DNA of 64,000 bases from the NCBI RefSeq assembly GCF_014873495.1, contig NZ_JADBGF010000001.1:9114001-9178000 (forward strand), read 5' to 3'. The DNA is from Streptomyces stelliscabiei. GTDB taxonomy: Bacteria > Actinomycetota > Actinomycetes > Streptomycetales > Streptomycetaceae. The notes under the pieces were generated by a model. The model was not told the origin of the DNA and made no database searches. It was given only the letters and a program-made list of their open reading frames with translations. Shown in pieces: positions 55,012 through 62,845 of the stretch (the stretch's first letter is position 1; each line of letters opens with the position of its first letter). The position numbers and the translations under genes were made by a program.

Positions 55012-55779
55012 TCAGACGGCGGCCCAGGCGTCGTCCACCGGCAGCACCGCGCCGTTGACGAAGGCGGCCGCGTCGGAGGCCAGGAAGAGGATCGCGTCGG
55101 CCTGCTCCTCGGCCGTGCCGAGCCGGCCGATGTTCGCGCCGATCAGCCCGCCGATGACGGAGGGGCCGTGGGCCTGCTGGTCGGCGTCCACCTGGATGTT
55201 GGTCATCGTGGGGCCGGGGGCTATCGCGTTGGCCCGGATGCCCTGCTTGCGGTACATCACCGACAGGCTCTTCACCAGGCCGACGATCCCGTGCTTGGAC
55301 GCGGTGTAGGCGGCACCGGCCGCGCCGCCGCGCAGTCCGGCCTCGGAGGCGGTGAAGACGATCGCTCCGCGCCCCGCCTCCAGCATGTGCGGCAGGGCGG
55401 CCCGGGTGAGCAGGAACGGCGCGGTCAGGTTGACCCGCACGACCCGCTCCCACTCGGCGTCGGTGACGTCCGCGAGGGCCGACATCCGGTCCATGATCCC
55501 GGCGTTGTTCACCAGGACGTCCAGCCCGCCGAAGGCCTCGACGGCCCGCGTGACGACCGCGTCCACGACCGCCTGCTCGCTGAGATCGCCGATCACCGGG
55601 AGGGCGGTGCCGCCGGCCGTCCCGATCGTCGCGACGGTCTCCTCGGCGGCCGCCTCGTCGAGGTCGGCGACCAGCACCTTCGCGCCCGCCGCGGCGAACT
55701 TCAGGGCCGCGGCCCGGCCGATGCCGGAACCGGCGCCCGTGACGACGACACTGCGGCCGTCCAGCCCGTTGTCACTCAT
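55012..55779 (-). CDS. Short-chain dehydrogenase/reductase (SDR)
   Basis: A 255-residue classical SDR: cofactor loop VVTGAGSGIGRAAALKF, NNAG motif, catalytic Ser in VFTASEAG and Tyr/Lys in YTASKHG, and an acidic residue in VLVADLDEAAAE that suggests NAD(H). The substrate is not known, but secondary alcohols and ketones are usual. The ATG at 55779 has GAGGAA upstream. It is divergent from a marR gene, with three similar operator boxes between, so MarR probably represses it. It could supply the alcohol oxidation step that is missing from the P450/BVMO cluster, although this is inference. Confidence 0.92.
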   Translation of the reverse strand: MSDNGLDGRSVVVTGAGSGIGRAAALKFAAAGAKVLVADLDEAAAEETVATIGTAGGTALPVIGDLSEQAVVDAVVTRAVEAFGGLDVLVNNAGIMDRMSALADVTDAEWERVVRVNLTAPFLLTRAALPHMLEAGRGAIVFTASEAGLRGGAAGAAYTASKHGIVGLVKSLSVMYRKQGIRANAIAPGPTMTNIQVDADQQAHGPSVIGGLIGANIGRLGTAEEQADAILFLASDAAAFVNGAVLPVDDAWAAV

Positions 55780-56198
55780 GAACTGTTCCTCTTCCGTCGG
55801 GTGGGCCGCTTGCCGGGCGGGGGATGTCCGCCCCGCGAACGGCCCACGATCAGTGGTCCGATGGCGCCTCCGCGTCCCCCGAGCGCGTGCGGGACGCGGA
55901 GGCGCGAGCGAGCGTCCCCGGACCCGGCGCCGTTCGGAGGGTGGTGATCGGCGACCGGGCCCGGGGACGGCGCCGGGCCCCGTCCCCACGGGTGCGGCGC
56001 GCCGGGGCCTATCCCGCTCGAACGGGCCCGGCCCCAGGTCGCCCACGGCCGGGAAGCCTCGGGCGACGTCTTGCGCACGACGCCCGTCTTGGCGTCGTCT
56101 TGCTTGAGTTAGGCAAGCATATGTGGCTTACTTGAGTCAATCAATCGAGCCTGATGGGATTGCTTGAGTTAGGCAACGAGAGGGGTAGGGTGAGGTCC
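55780..56198. other. Divergent region between SDR and MarR genes
   Basis: The 419 bases hold the SDR leader (55780 to about 56095), without a gene, and the operator cluster at 56100-56176 next to marR. Confidence 0.5.
56100..56176. promoter_or_regulatory. Three related 17-bp boxes, probable MarR operators
   Basis: TTGCTTGAGTTAGGCAA occurs exactly at 56100-56116 and again at 56160-56176, 60 bases apart. A degenerate copy (TTACTTGAGTCAATCAA) lies at 56128-56144. Each has TTGC/GCAA or similar ends, so a dimer could bind. The right-hand box ends 22 bases before the marR start codon. Confidence 0.75.
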
Positions 56199-56744
56199 AT
56201 GCCCTCATCACCGCCGACGGCCCGTTCCGCCTCCCCGGAAGTGATCGAGATCGAACGGGCTCTGACGCGGATCACCTATCTGAGCACCAGGGCCCGCCGG
56301 CACGAGCGACTGATGGCCCTCGCCGGAGTGCCGCTGGACCGGGCCGCCGTCGCCCTGCTGCGGCAGGTGGCCGACTCCGAACCGCTGCGCCCGGGGGAGC
56401 TGGCGGACCGGCTCGACGTCGAGGCCTCCCATGTCACCCGCCAGGTACAGCGGTTGGAAAGATCCGGCCACCTGACCCGTGTGGCCGATCCCGGCGACCG
56501 TCGCGCCCTGCGCGTCCGCCTGACCCCGGCCGGCCGGCAGGCCGTCGACCGCATTCGCGAGGCCGGCGCGATCGGCATGTGTCCGGCACTCGCCGACTGG
56601 CCCCCGGACCAGATCCGTCAACTCGCCGCACTCGTCAACCGCCTGATCGACGCGTTCCTGGCCCACCCCGTCGACGCGGGCCAGGGCCCCGGCGTGGGAG
56701 CACCGGCCCCCGCCACCGGTGATCCCCGGGCCGTGTCACGGTGA
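56199..56744 (+). CDS. MarR-family transcriptional regulator
   Basis: A 181-residue MarR-type repressor. The winged helix-turn-helix is VALLRQVADSEPLRPGELAD then RLDVEASHVTRQVQRLERSG, with the wing DPGDRRALRVRLTPAGRQAV. The C-terminal 25 residues are low complexity. The ATG at 56199 has GAGG upstream. It is divergent from the SDR gene, with boxes at 56100-56176; the arrangement suggests control of itself and the SDR in response to a small aromatic or lipophilic ligand. Confidence 0.92.
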   Translation: MPSSPPTARSASPEVIEIERALTRITYLSTRARRHERLMALAGVPLDRAAVALLRQVADSEPLRPGELADRLDVEASHVTRQVQRLERSGHLTRVADPGDRRALRVRLTPAGRQAVDRIREAGAIGMCPALADWPPDQIRQLAALVNRLIDAFLAHPVDAGQGPGVGAPAPATGDPRAVSR

Positions 56745-56888
56745 CATGCCTCGCCCTCCGTGCCCCCAAGTGGCTGTGGGGGGCGCGCGAACGGCCGCGA
56801 CGAACAGCCACGACGGACAACGCTCCGCCCGAACGATCACGACGAACAACGCGCCGCCCGCACAGCGACACCCTGACGACGAAGAGGC

Positions 56889-56984
56889 GAGCAGGCGGAC
56901 GTCGAGCAGGCGGACGTCGAGCAGGCGGTCGCTCCCTTCCGAAGCGCCCTCTCCCGAAGCGCCCTCTCCCGAAACACCCCCTCC
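56889..56984. repeat. Two blocks of 15-bp tandem repeats
   Basis: GAGCAGGCGGACGTC repeats at 56889-56903 and 56904-56918, with a partial third to 56930. CGAAGCGCCCTCTCC repeats at 56940-56954 and 56955-56969, with a degenerate third to 56984. They lie just upstream of an orphan response regulator and are not inside a supported gene. Confidence 0.85.
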
Positions 56985-57005
56985 CCACGAAAGAGCCCGA
57001 CACGG

Positions 57006-57740
57006 ATGGTCTTGACCATGCACGGCAGTCCCGGTGGCAAACCGTCGCTCCCCCGAGGAGCCGGCCAGCACGTCCTCGTCGTCGCGCACGACCCGGACGC
57101 GGCCGAACTCCTCTCCACGACGCTGGAGTTGGCGGGCTACCGGATCCACACGGCGGACACCGGCACCGATGCCGTGCACCGGCTCAACGGCGGGCACTTC
57201 GACCTCGTCGTGCTCGACCTGGCGCTCCCGGACCTGGAGGGCCTCGGCAGGGAACGACGCCCCGTCGCCCACCGCCCGCCCGTGCTGTTCCTGACGCAGT
57301 ACGACTCCCTCGGCAGACTTCTCCCCGAAGTCGGACTGGGGGAACAGGACTACGTCACCAAACCCTTCCGTATCGCCGAGGTGCTGGCCCGTGCCCAAGT
57401 CCTGTTGCGTGGCCGCGAACCCGTGCGCCGGGACGGCGAACTGTCGTACGGCAACCTGGTCCTGGACGATCCCGCCTGTCAGGCCCTGCGCGCGGGGCGG
57501 GCGTTGAACCTCACCCCGGCGGAGTACCGTCTGCTGCGCCACCTCCTGGTGAACGCCCACACCGTGCTGTCGAAGGAGCAGATCGGCCGCTATGTGTGGG
57601 GCGACTTCCACGGCGACAACGCCATCGAGCAGCTCGTCTCCCGCCTCCGCCGCAAGGTCGACGGGGCGGGCCCGCCCCTGATCCACACCCGCCGGGGCTT
57701 CGGTTACTGGCTGGGGGGCGCGCATGGCCAGGAGCGCTGA
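57006..57740 (+). CDS. Orphan OmpR-family response regulator with altered receiver
   Basis: A 244-residue regulator. The receiver (about residues 22-135) keeps a likely phospho-acceptor in LVVLDLALPD and Lys in YVTKPF, but the usual acidic pair reads VVAHDPDA, so phosphorylation may be weak or absent. The winged helix is LTPAEYRLLRHLLVNAHTVL then IEQLVSRLRRKVDG. Starts at 57006 or 57018 (both ATG) are possible; neither has a strong ribosome binding site. No kinase gene is adjacent. A terminator follows at 57819-57852, and the P450 operon lies downstream. Confidence 0.85.
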   Translation: MVLTMHGSPGGKPSLPRGAGQHVLVVAHDPDAAELLSTTLELAGYRIHTADTGTDAVHRLNGGHFDLVVLDLALPDLEGLGRERRPVAHRPPVLFLTQYDSLGRLLPEVGLGEQDYVTKPFRIAEVLARAQVLLRGREPVRRDGELSYGNLVLDDPACQALRAGRALNLTPAEYRLLRHLLVNAHTVLSKEQIGRYVWGDFHGDNAIEQLVSRLRRKVDGAGPPLIHTRRGFGYWLGGAHGQER

Positions 57741-57818
57741 ACGAAGCGTTCATGGTCATCCCAAGAAGCAAACGCACCCTCATCACGTCGGAAGATCCGA
57801 CACTCCACCCATCGCCAC

Positions 57819-57852
57819 AAGGGCGGCGCCGGACCTCTCCGGCGTCGCCCTT
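57819..57852 (+). terminator. Terminator after the orphan response regulator
   Basis: A 14-bp stem (57819-57832 with 57839-57852, one G-U pair) with a 6-base loop lies 79 bases after the gene. Confidence 0.85.
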
Positions 57853-57966
57853 CCGTGTTCCCGGCGGGCGTGCCCAGCTCTCTGCGTGTACGTCAACTCG
57901 GCTATGAGACAAGCTGTTTGGGGCCAAGCCCTGGATCCGCACGGTCCGTCGGCGCGGCGCCGCGAT

Positions 57967-57980
57967 GTGATCCGGGTCAC
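57967..57980. promoter_or_regulatory. Candidate Crp-binding site
   Basis: GTGATCCGGGTCAC matches the GTG-N6-GNCAC consensus reported for Streptomyces Crp as I recall it, and contains the GTGA-N6-TCAC palindrome. It is 126 bases upstream of the P450 start codon. Confidence 0.45.
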
Positions 57981-58105
57981 GTCAGCTTCCTGTCAGGCAA
58001 CTGGCGGCTAGCCGTCAGCCCACTCTGTTTGCATGTGCTCATCGAGGCCTCGAAGCATCCCCCGGCGCTCCGCCCCACCGGAGCCCCCACCACCGAGGAG
58101 AGACC

Positions 58106-59347
58106 ATGGCCGACACACTGACCGACGCCGCGTCCGGCCCGCACGAGCGGCTCCCCGACCACCCGATGCCCAGGGCGTCGGCCTGCCCCCTCGCGCCGCC
58201 CCCGGCAGCGGCCGGGCTGCGCGGCGACCGGCCGATCACCCGGGTGCGGATCTGGAACGGCAGCACGCCGTGGCTGATCACCCGCCACGCCGACCAGCGG
58301 ACCCTGCTCACGGACCCGCGTGTCAGCAACGACGATCACGAGCCCAGCTTCCCCCACGTCAACGCCCACCGGGCGGCGATCGCCCCGCACACCCCGAAGC
58401 TGATCACCAACACGGACGCGCCGGAACACACCCGACTGCGCCGCTCGGTCAACGCGCCCTTCCTGGTCAAGCGGATCGAGGCGATGCGCCCGGCCGTGCA
58501 GAAGATCGTCGACGACCGGATCGACGCCATGCTGGCCGGCCCCAACCCGGCCGACCTGCTCACCGCCCTGGCCCTGCCGGTGCCCTCACTGGTCATCGCC
58601 GAACTGCTCGGCGTGCCGTACGAGGACCACCACTTCTTCCAGGAGAACAGCAACCGCGTCCTCGACAACTCCCTCACCGCCGAGGAGGCTCAGGAGTCCA
58701 GCCGTGCCCTCGGCGGCTATCTGGACGCCCTGTTCCGCACCAAGCTCGAACAGCCGGGCGACGACGTGCTGTCCGAGATGGGCGCCCGCGTCACGGCGGG
58801 GGAGATGACCCATCAGGAGGCCGTCAGCATGGGCGTGGCCATGCTGATCGCCGGGCACGAGACCACGGCCACGATGATCAGCCTCGGCACGCTCGCCCTG
58901 TTCGAGCACCCGGACCAGCTGGCCGTGCTGCGGGACACCGAGGACCCGAAGGTCGTCGCGGGCGCCGTCGACGAACTGCTGCGCTATCTGTCCATCGTCC
59001 ACTCGGGCCTGCGCCGGGTCGCCAAGGACGACATCGAGATCGGTGGCCAGGTCATCCGCAAGGGCGACGGCCTCCTCTTCGACCTCCAGACCGCCAACTG
59101 GGACCCGGCCGCCTTCCCCGAGGCCGACCGACTCGACCTCGCCCGCCCCGCCCGGCAGCACAACGCCTTCGGCTACGGCCCCCACCAGTGCCTCGGCCAG
59201 AACCTGGCCCGCCTCGAACTCCAGGTCGTCTACGGCACGCTCTACCGCCGGGTCCCCACCCTCCGCCCGGCCGCCCCGATCGAGCGGCTGGCCTTCCACC
59301 ACACCGGCACCACGTACGGCGTGACGTGTCTGCCGGTCGCCTGGTGA
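58106..59347 (+). CDS. Cytochrome P450 (CYP105-like)
   Basis: A 413-residue soluble bacterial P450 that inserts oxygen into an unactivated C-H bond using electrons from a ferredoxin. I-helix oxygen-binding AGHETTA (residues about 249-255), K-helix ELLRYL, and haem loop FGYGPHQCLGQNLARLEL with Cys near 362. The overall sequence resembles CYP105, a family with broad terpenoid, macrolide and xenobiotic substrates. The ATG has GAGGAGAGA upstream. It is followed by its ferredoxin and reductase genes, giving a complete class I redox chain. Confidence 0.95.
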   Translation: MADTLTDAASGPHERLPDHPMPRASACPLAPPPAAAGLRGDRPITRVRIWNGSTPWLITRHADQRTLLTDPRVSNDDHEPSFPHVNAHRAAIAPHTPKLITNTDAPEHTRLRRSVNAPFLVKRIEAMRPAVQKIVDDRIDAMLAGPNPADLLTALALPVPSLVIAELLGVPYEDHHFFQENSNRVLDNSLTAEEAQESSRALGGYLDALFRTKLEQPGDDVLSEMGARVTAGEMTHQEAVSMGVAMLIAGHETTATMISLGTLALFEHPDQLAVLRDTEDPKVVAGAVDELLRYLSIVHSGLRRVAKDDIEIGGQVIRKGDGLLFDLQTANWDPAAFPEADRLDLARPARQHNAFGYGPHQCLGQNLARLELQVVYGTLYRRVPTLRPAAPIERLAFHHTGTTYGVTCLPVAW

Positions 59348-59391
59348 CACCCCCCATGCCCGCACCAGCACCGGAAACAGAGGAGCGACCC

Positions 59392-59589
59392 ATGCGTGTG
59401 GAACTCGACGAGCCCAAGTGCGTGGCCTCCGGCCAGTGCGTGATGGCCTCCCCCGAGGTGTTCGACCAGCGGGACGACGACGGTGTCGCGATCCTGCTGG
59501 TGGAGCACCCCGCCGACGACCTCATGGACGGCGTGCGGGAGGCCGTCGCCCTCTGCCCCGCCGCCGCCCTCCGCCTGGTGGACCGGTGA
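59392..59589 (+). CDS. [3Fe-4S] ferredoxin of the P450 system
   Basis: A 65-residue ferredoxin. It has only three cluster cysteines, Cys10, Cys16 (CVASGQC) and Cys55 (LCPAAAL), with Ser13 where a fourth Cys would sit; this is the 3Fe-4S type that serves CYP105 enzymes in Streptomyces. ATG at 59392 has AGAGGAG upstream. It lies 44 bases after the P450 gene and overlaps the reductase by 4 bases. Confidence 0.95.
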   Translation: MRVELDEPKCVASGQCVMASPEVFDQRDDDGVAILLVEHPADDLMDGVREAVALCPAAALRLVDR

Positions 59590-60782
59590 GGCGGACGGTG
59601 GTCGTCGGCGCCTCGGCCGCCGGACTCGCGGCGGCCGAGACGCTGCGCCGCGAGGGCTACGACGGCACCCTCACCCTCGTCGGCGACGAACCCCATGCCC
59701 CCTACGACCGGCCCCCGTTGTCCAAACAGCTCCTCGCGGCGGAGTGGGACACCGACCGGCTGGCCCTGCGCACCCCGGCCCAGCTCGACGGGCTCGACCT
59801 GGACCTGCGCCTCGGGACCGCCGCGACGGGCCTGGACCTGGAGCGGCGCCGGGTACGGCTCGCCGACGGCGACGCGGTGCCGTACGACGGTCTGGTCATC
59901 GCCACCGGCGTACGGCCGCGGCGGCTGCCCGGTGCGGCCGCGCACGTGCTGCGCACCCTGGACGACGCGCTGACCCTGCGGGAGCGGCTGACACCGGGGA
60001 CACGGCTGGTCGTGGTCGGCGCCGGGTTCCTCGGCGCGGAGGCCGCCGCCGTCGCCGGGCGGCTCGGCGCGAAGGTCACCCTGCTGGAACCGGCGCCGGT
60101 GCCGCTGGTGCACGCGGTCGGCGGGGAGGTCGGCGCGGTACTGTCCCGGGCCCACCTCGACCACGGCGTGGACCTGCGCACCGGGGTCACCGTCACCGAG
60201 GTGACCGAGGACGGGGTGCGGCTCGCGGACGGCGCGACGGTCGAGGCCGACGAGGTGCTGGTCGCGATCGGCTCGCTGCCGAACACCGAGTGGCTCGCGG
60301 ACAGCGGCCTGGCCGTCGGCGACGGCGTGCTGTGCGACCGGTACTGCGAGGCCGCGCCGGACGTGTACGCGGCCGGTGACGTGGCCCGCTGGCACAACCC
60401 GCTGTTCGGCACCTCGATGCGCGTCGAACACCGTACGAACGCCGCCGAGCAGGGCATGGCGGTCGCCCGCAACCTGCTCCGGCCCGAGGAGCGCCGGCCG
60501 TTCGCGCCGGTGCCGTACTTCTGGTCCGACCAGTACGACATGAAGGTCCAGGCCTACGGCCGTCCGCGCGGCCACGACGAGGTCGCGGTCGTGGAAGGGG
60601 ATCTGGCCGAACGGCGGTTCGTGGTCGTCTACCGCACCGGCGACCGGGTCACCGGCGCCCTCGCGGTCGGCATGCCGCCCAAGGCGATCCGGCGGTGGCG
60701 CCAGGCCGTCGCCTCCGGCGCGCCCTGGCACACGGCGCTGCCCGACGAGCGTCCGGCCGCGGCGGCTCCACCGAAGGCGTGA
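59586..60782 (+). CDS. FAD-dependent NAD(P)H-ferredoxin reductase
   Basis: A 398-residue flavoprotein of the putidaredoxin reductase-like family. FAD loop VVVGASAAGLAAAETLRREG, DRPPLSK motif, LVIATGVRPRRLP, NAD loop VVVGAGFLGAEAAAVAGRLG and VYAAGDVARW near residue 263. It passes electrons from NAD(P)H to the ferredoxin. The GTG at 59586 overlaps the ferredoxin stop by 4 bases. The last 20 residues are low complexity. Confidence 0.95.
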   Translation: MRRTVVVGASAAGLAAAETLRREGYDGTLTLVGDEPHAPYDRPPLSKQLLAAEWDTDRLALRTPAQLDGLDLDLRLGTAATGLDLERRRVRLADGDAVPYDGLVIATGVRPRRLPGAAAHVLRTLDDALTLRERLTPGTRLVVVGAGFLGAEAAAVAGRLGAKVTLLEPAPVPLVHAVGGEVGAVLSRAHLDHGVDLRTGVTVTEVTEDGVRLADGATVEADEVLVAIGSLPNTEWLADSGLAVGDGVLCDRYCEAAPDVYAAGDVARWHNPLFGTSMRVEHRTNAAEQGMAVARNLLRPEERRPFAPVPYFWSDQYDMKVQAYGRPRGHDEVAVVEGDLAERRFVVVYRTGDRVTGALAVGMPPKAIRRWRQAVASGAPWHTALPDERPAAAAPPKA

Positions 60783-60804
60783 CGTCGTCACCGGAGGCCG
60801 GCGG

Positions 60805-60914
60805 CCCCGGCCGTACCGGCGGAGACGGCCGGTGCCGCGGCATTGCCCGCCGGCCCCGAAGCGCGTTACCTCAACGGCACGGACCTTCTCGTCGACGGCG
60901 GACAGGCCGCCCGG
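60805..60914 (+). pseudogene. Remnant of an SDR gene (C-terminal fragment)
   Basis: Between the reductase stop and the monooxygenase start, one frame reads VPAETAGAAALPAGPEARYL then NGTDLLVDGGQAA. This is the typical C-terminus of a short-chain dehydrogenase (PEEIAG, SPEASYVNGTDLLVDGG). There is no start codon or upstream domain, and the frame then runs into Arg/Pro-rich non-coding sequence. Some 85 percent of the gene is missing. It suggests an SDR once stood between the two oxygenase systems and was deleted. Confidence 0.75.
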
Positions 60915-61012
60915 CCCCGGCACCCCCGGCCGGCCCGACACCGCCGCCCGCCCGCCCCACCGCAGCGACGCGCACCGACACCAGACGTACCAGGACCGCA
61001 GAGAGGACACCG

Positions 61013-62845
61013 ATGTCCACCCCCCACACCCCGTCCGACACCCTCTCCCTCGACCCGCGGGAGCTGGGCTTCGACCCCGAAGCCCTCCGCGCCCGCTACC
61101 GGGCCGAGCGCGAACGCCGCATCCGGCCCGACGGCGGCGCGCAGTACCAGCGGATCGCGGGCGAGTTCGTCTCCTACGACGACGACCCGTACGCCGACCA
61201 GGAGTTCACCCGTGAGCCGCTGCACGACCGGGTCGAGGCGGTCATCGTCGGCGGCGGCTTCGGCGGGCTGCTCGCCGGGGCCCGGCTGCGGCAGGCGGGC
61301 GTCGAGTCGATCCGGATCATCGAGAAGGGCGGCGACTTCGGCGGCACCTGGTACTGGAACCGCTACCCCGGCATCCACTGCGACATCGAGTCGTACATCT
61401 ATCTGCCACTGCTCGAGGAGCTGGGTTACGTCCCGCGGTGGAAGTACGCGCCGGGCGAGGAGATCCGGCAGCACACCCGCGCCATCGGCCGCCGCTTCGA
61501 CCTCTACCGCGACGCCTGCTTCCAGACGGTCGCCACCGAACTGCGCTGGGACGACACCGAGTTGGAGTGGATCGTCGCCACCGACCGCGGCGACCGCGTC
61601 CGGGCCCGCTATGTCGTCGTCTCCAGCGGCACGCTCAGCCAGCCGAAGCTGCCCGGCATCCCCGGCATCGAGACCTTCCAGGGCCACACCTTCCACACCA
61701 GCCGCTGGGACTACGACTACACCGGCGGTGACGCGAACGGCGGCCTGACCGGGCTCGCCGACAAGCGGGTGGCCGTCATCGGCACCGGCGCCACCGCCAT
61801 CCAGGTCGTCCCCCACCTCGGGGCCGACGCGGCGCACGTGTACGTCTTCCAGCGCACCCCCTCCACCGTCGACGTACGCGGCAACGGTCCCACGGACCCG
61901 GAGTGGGCGAAGACGCTCACCCCCGGCTGGCAGGGGCGGCGCAGGGACAACTTCCTCAGGACCGTCACCGGCGTCCGGGCCGGGACGGACCTGGTGAACG
62001 ACGGCTGGACCAGCAGCGCCCGCCTCCAGGAGAAGCTCATCCCGACCGACGCGTACGCGGACGTACCGGCGGACGAGCGTGAACGGGCGTACGAGATCGC
62101 CGACTTCCAGAAGATGAACGAGCTGCGCGACCGCGTGGCGGAGATCGTCGAGGACCCGGAGACCGCCGAGAGGCTGAAGCCCTGGTACCGCTACATGTGC
62201 AAGCGGCCCACCTTCAGCGACCAGTACCTGCAGACCTTCAACCGGCCCCACGTCACCCTCGTCGACACGGCCGACACCCACGGGGTCGAGCGGATCACCG
62301 AACGGGCCGTGGTGGTCGGCGGGGTCGAGTACGAGGTGGACTGCGTCATCTTCGCCACCGGTTTCGAGGTCGGTGTCTCGGGCCTGCTGTCCGGCCGGCT
62401 CCCGGCCTACGGCCGAGGAGGCGTCGGTCTGCTGGAGACCTGGGCGACGGCCGGGCCCAGGACCCTCCACGGCTTCTACAGCCACGGCTTCCCCAACCTC
62501 TTCCAGCTCGGCCCCCTGCAGAACGCCAGTGCCGTCAACTACGTCCACATCCTCGACCAGCAGGCGATCCACGTCGGCGAGGTCGTCGCCGAGGCCCGCA
62601 GGCGCGGAGCCCGGTACGTCGAACCGACCGCCGAGGCCGAGACCGCCTGGGTCGCCACCCTCCGCGAGAAGGCCGCCGACCTGTACCGGTTCCAGGCGGA
62701 GTGCACCCCCGGCTACTACAACAACGAGGGCCGGCCCCGGCAGCGCAGCGAGTCCTACGGCGACGGACCGGTCGCCTTCCACGAACTGCTCCGCCGCTGG
62801 CGCGCCGACGGCGGCATGGACGACGTGCTCGTGGGTGCCGAGTGA
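61013..62845 (+). CDS. Baeyer-Villiger-type flavin monooxygenase
   Basis: A 610-residue class B flavoprotein monooxygenase. An N-terminal extension of about 75 residues precedes the FAD loop VIVGGGFGGLLAGARLRQ. Typical features are FGGTWYWNRYPGIHCDIESY, the fingerprint FQGHTFHTSRWDY (F-x-G-x3-H-x3-W), the NADPH loop VAVIGTGATAIQVVPHLG and FATGFEVG. It should convert a ketone to an ester or lactone with NADPH and oxygen; the long N-terminus suits bulky-substrate (cyclododecanone/steroid/PAMO-like) members. The ATG has GAGAGGAC upstream. Its stop overlaps the start of the lactonase gene. Confidence 0.93.
   Translation: MSTPHTPSDTLSLDPRELGFDPEALRARYRAERERRIRPDGGAQYQRIAGEFVSYDDDPYADQEFTREPLHDRVEAVIVGGGFGGLLAGARLRQAGVESIRIIEKGGDFGGTWYWNRYPGIHCDIESYIYLPLLEELGYVPRWKYAPGEEIRQHTRAIGRRFDLYRDACFQTVATELRWDDTELEWIVATDRGDRVRARYVVVSSGTLSQPKLPGIPGIETFQGHTFHTSRWDYDYTGGDANGGLTGLADKRVAVIGTGATAIQVVPHLGADAAHVYVFQRTPSTVDVRGNGPTDPEWAKTLTPGWQGRRRDNFLRTVTGVRAGTDLVNDGWTSSARLQEKLIPTDAYADVPADERERAYEIADFQKMNELRDRVAEIVEDPETAERLKPWYRYMCKRPTFSDQYLQTFNRPHVTLVDTADTHGVERITERAVVVGGVEYEVDCVIFATGFEVGVSGLLSGRLPAYGRGGVGLLETWATAGPRTLHGFYSHGFPNLFQLGPLQNASAVNYVHILDQQAIHVGEVVAEARRRGARYVEPTAEAETAWVATLREKAADLYRFQAECTPGYYNNEGRPRQRSESYGDGPVAFHELLRRWRADGGMDDVLVGAE

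Larger units (their letters stand above)
57741..58105. other. Intergenic region upstream of the P450 operon
   Basis: The 365 bases contain the terminator of the response regulator gene (57819-57852), a Crp-type palindrome (57967-57980) and about 125 bases of leader before the P450 ATG. No gene is supported. Confidence 0.5.

Noticed and set aside
56741..57907. A 388-codon plus-strand frame over the 15-bp repeats and the response regulator
   Set aside because: The winged-helix regulator is in another frame; this one is Arg/Pro/Gly low complexity.
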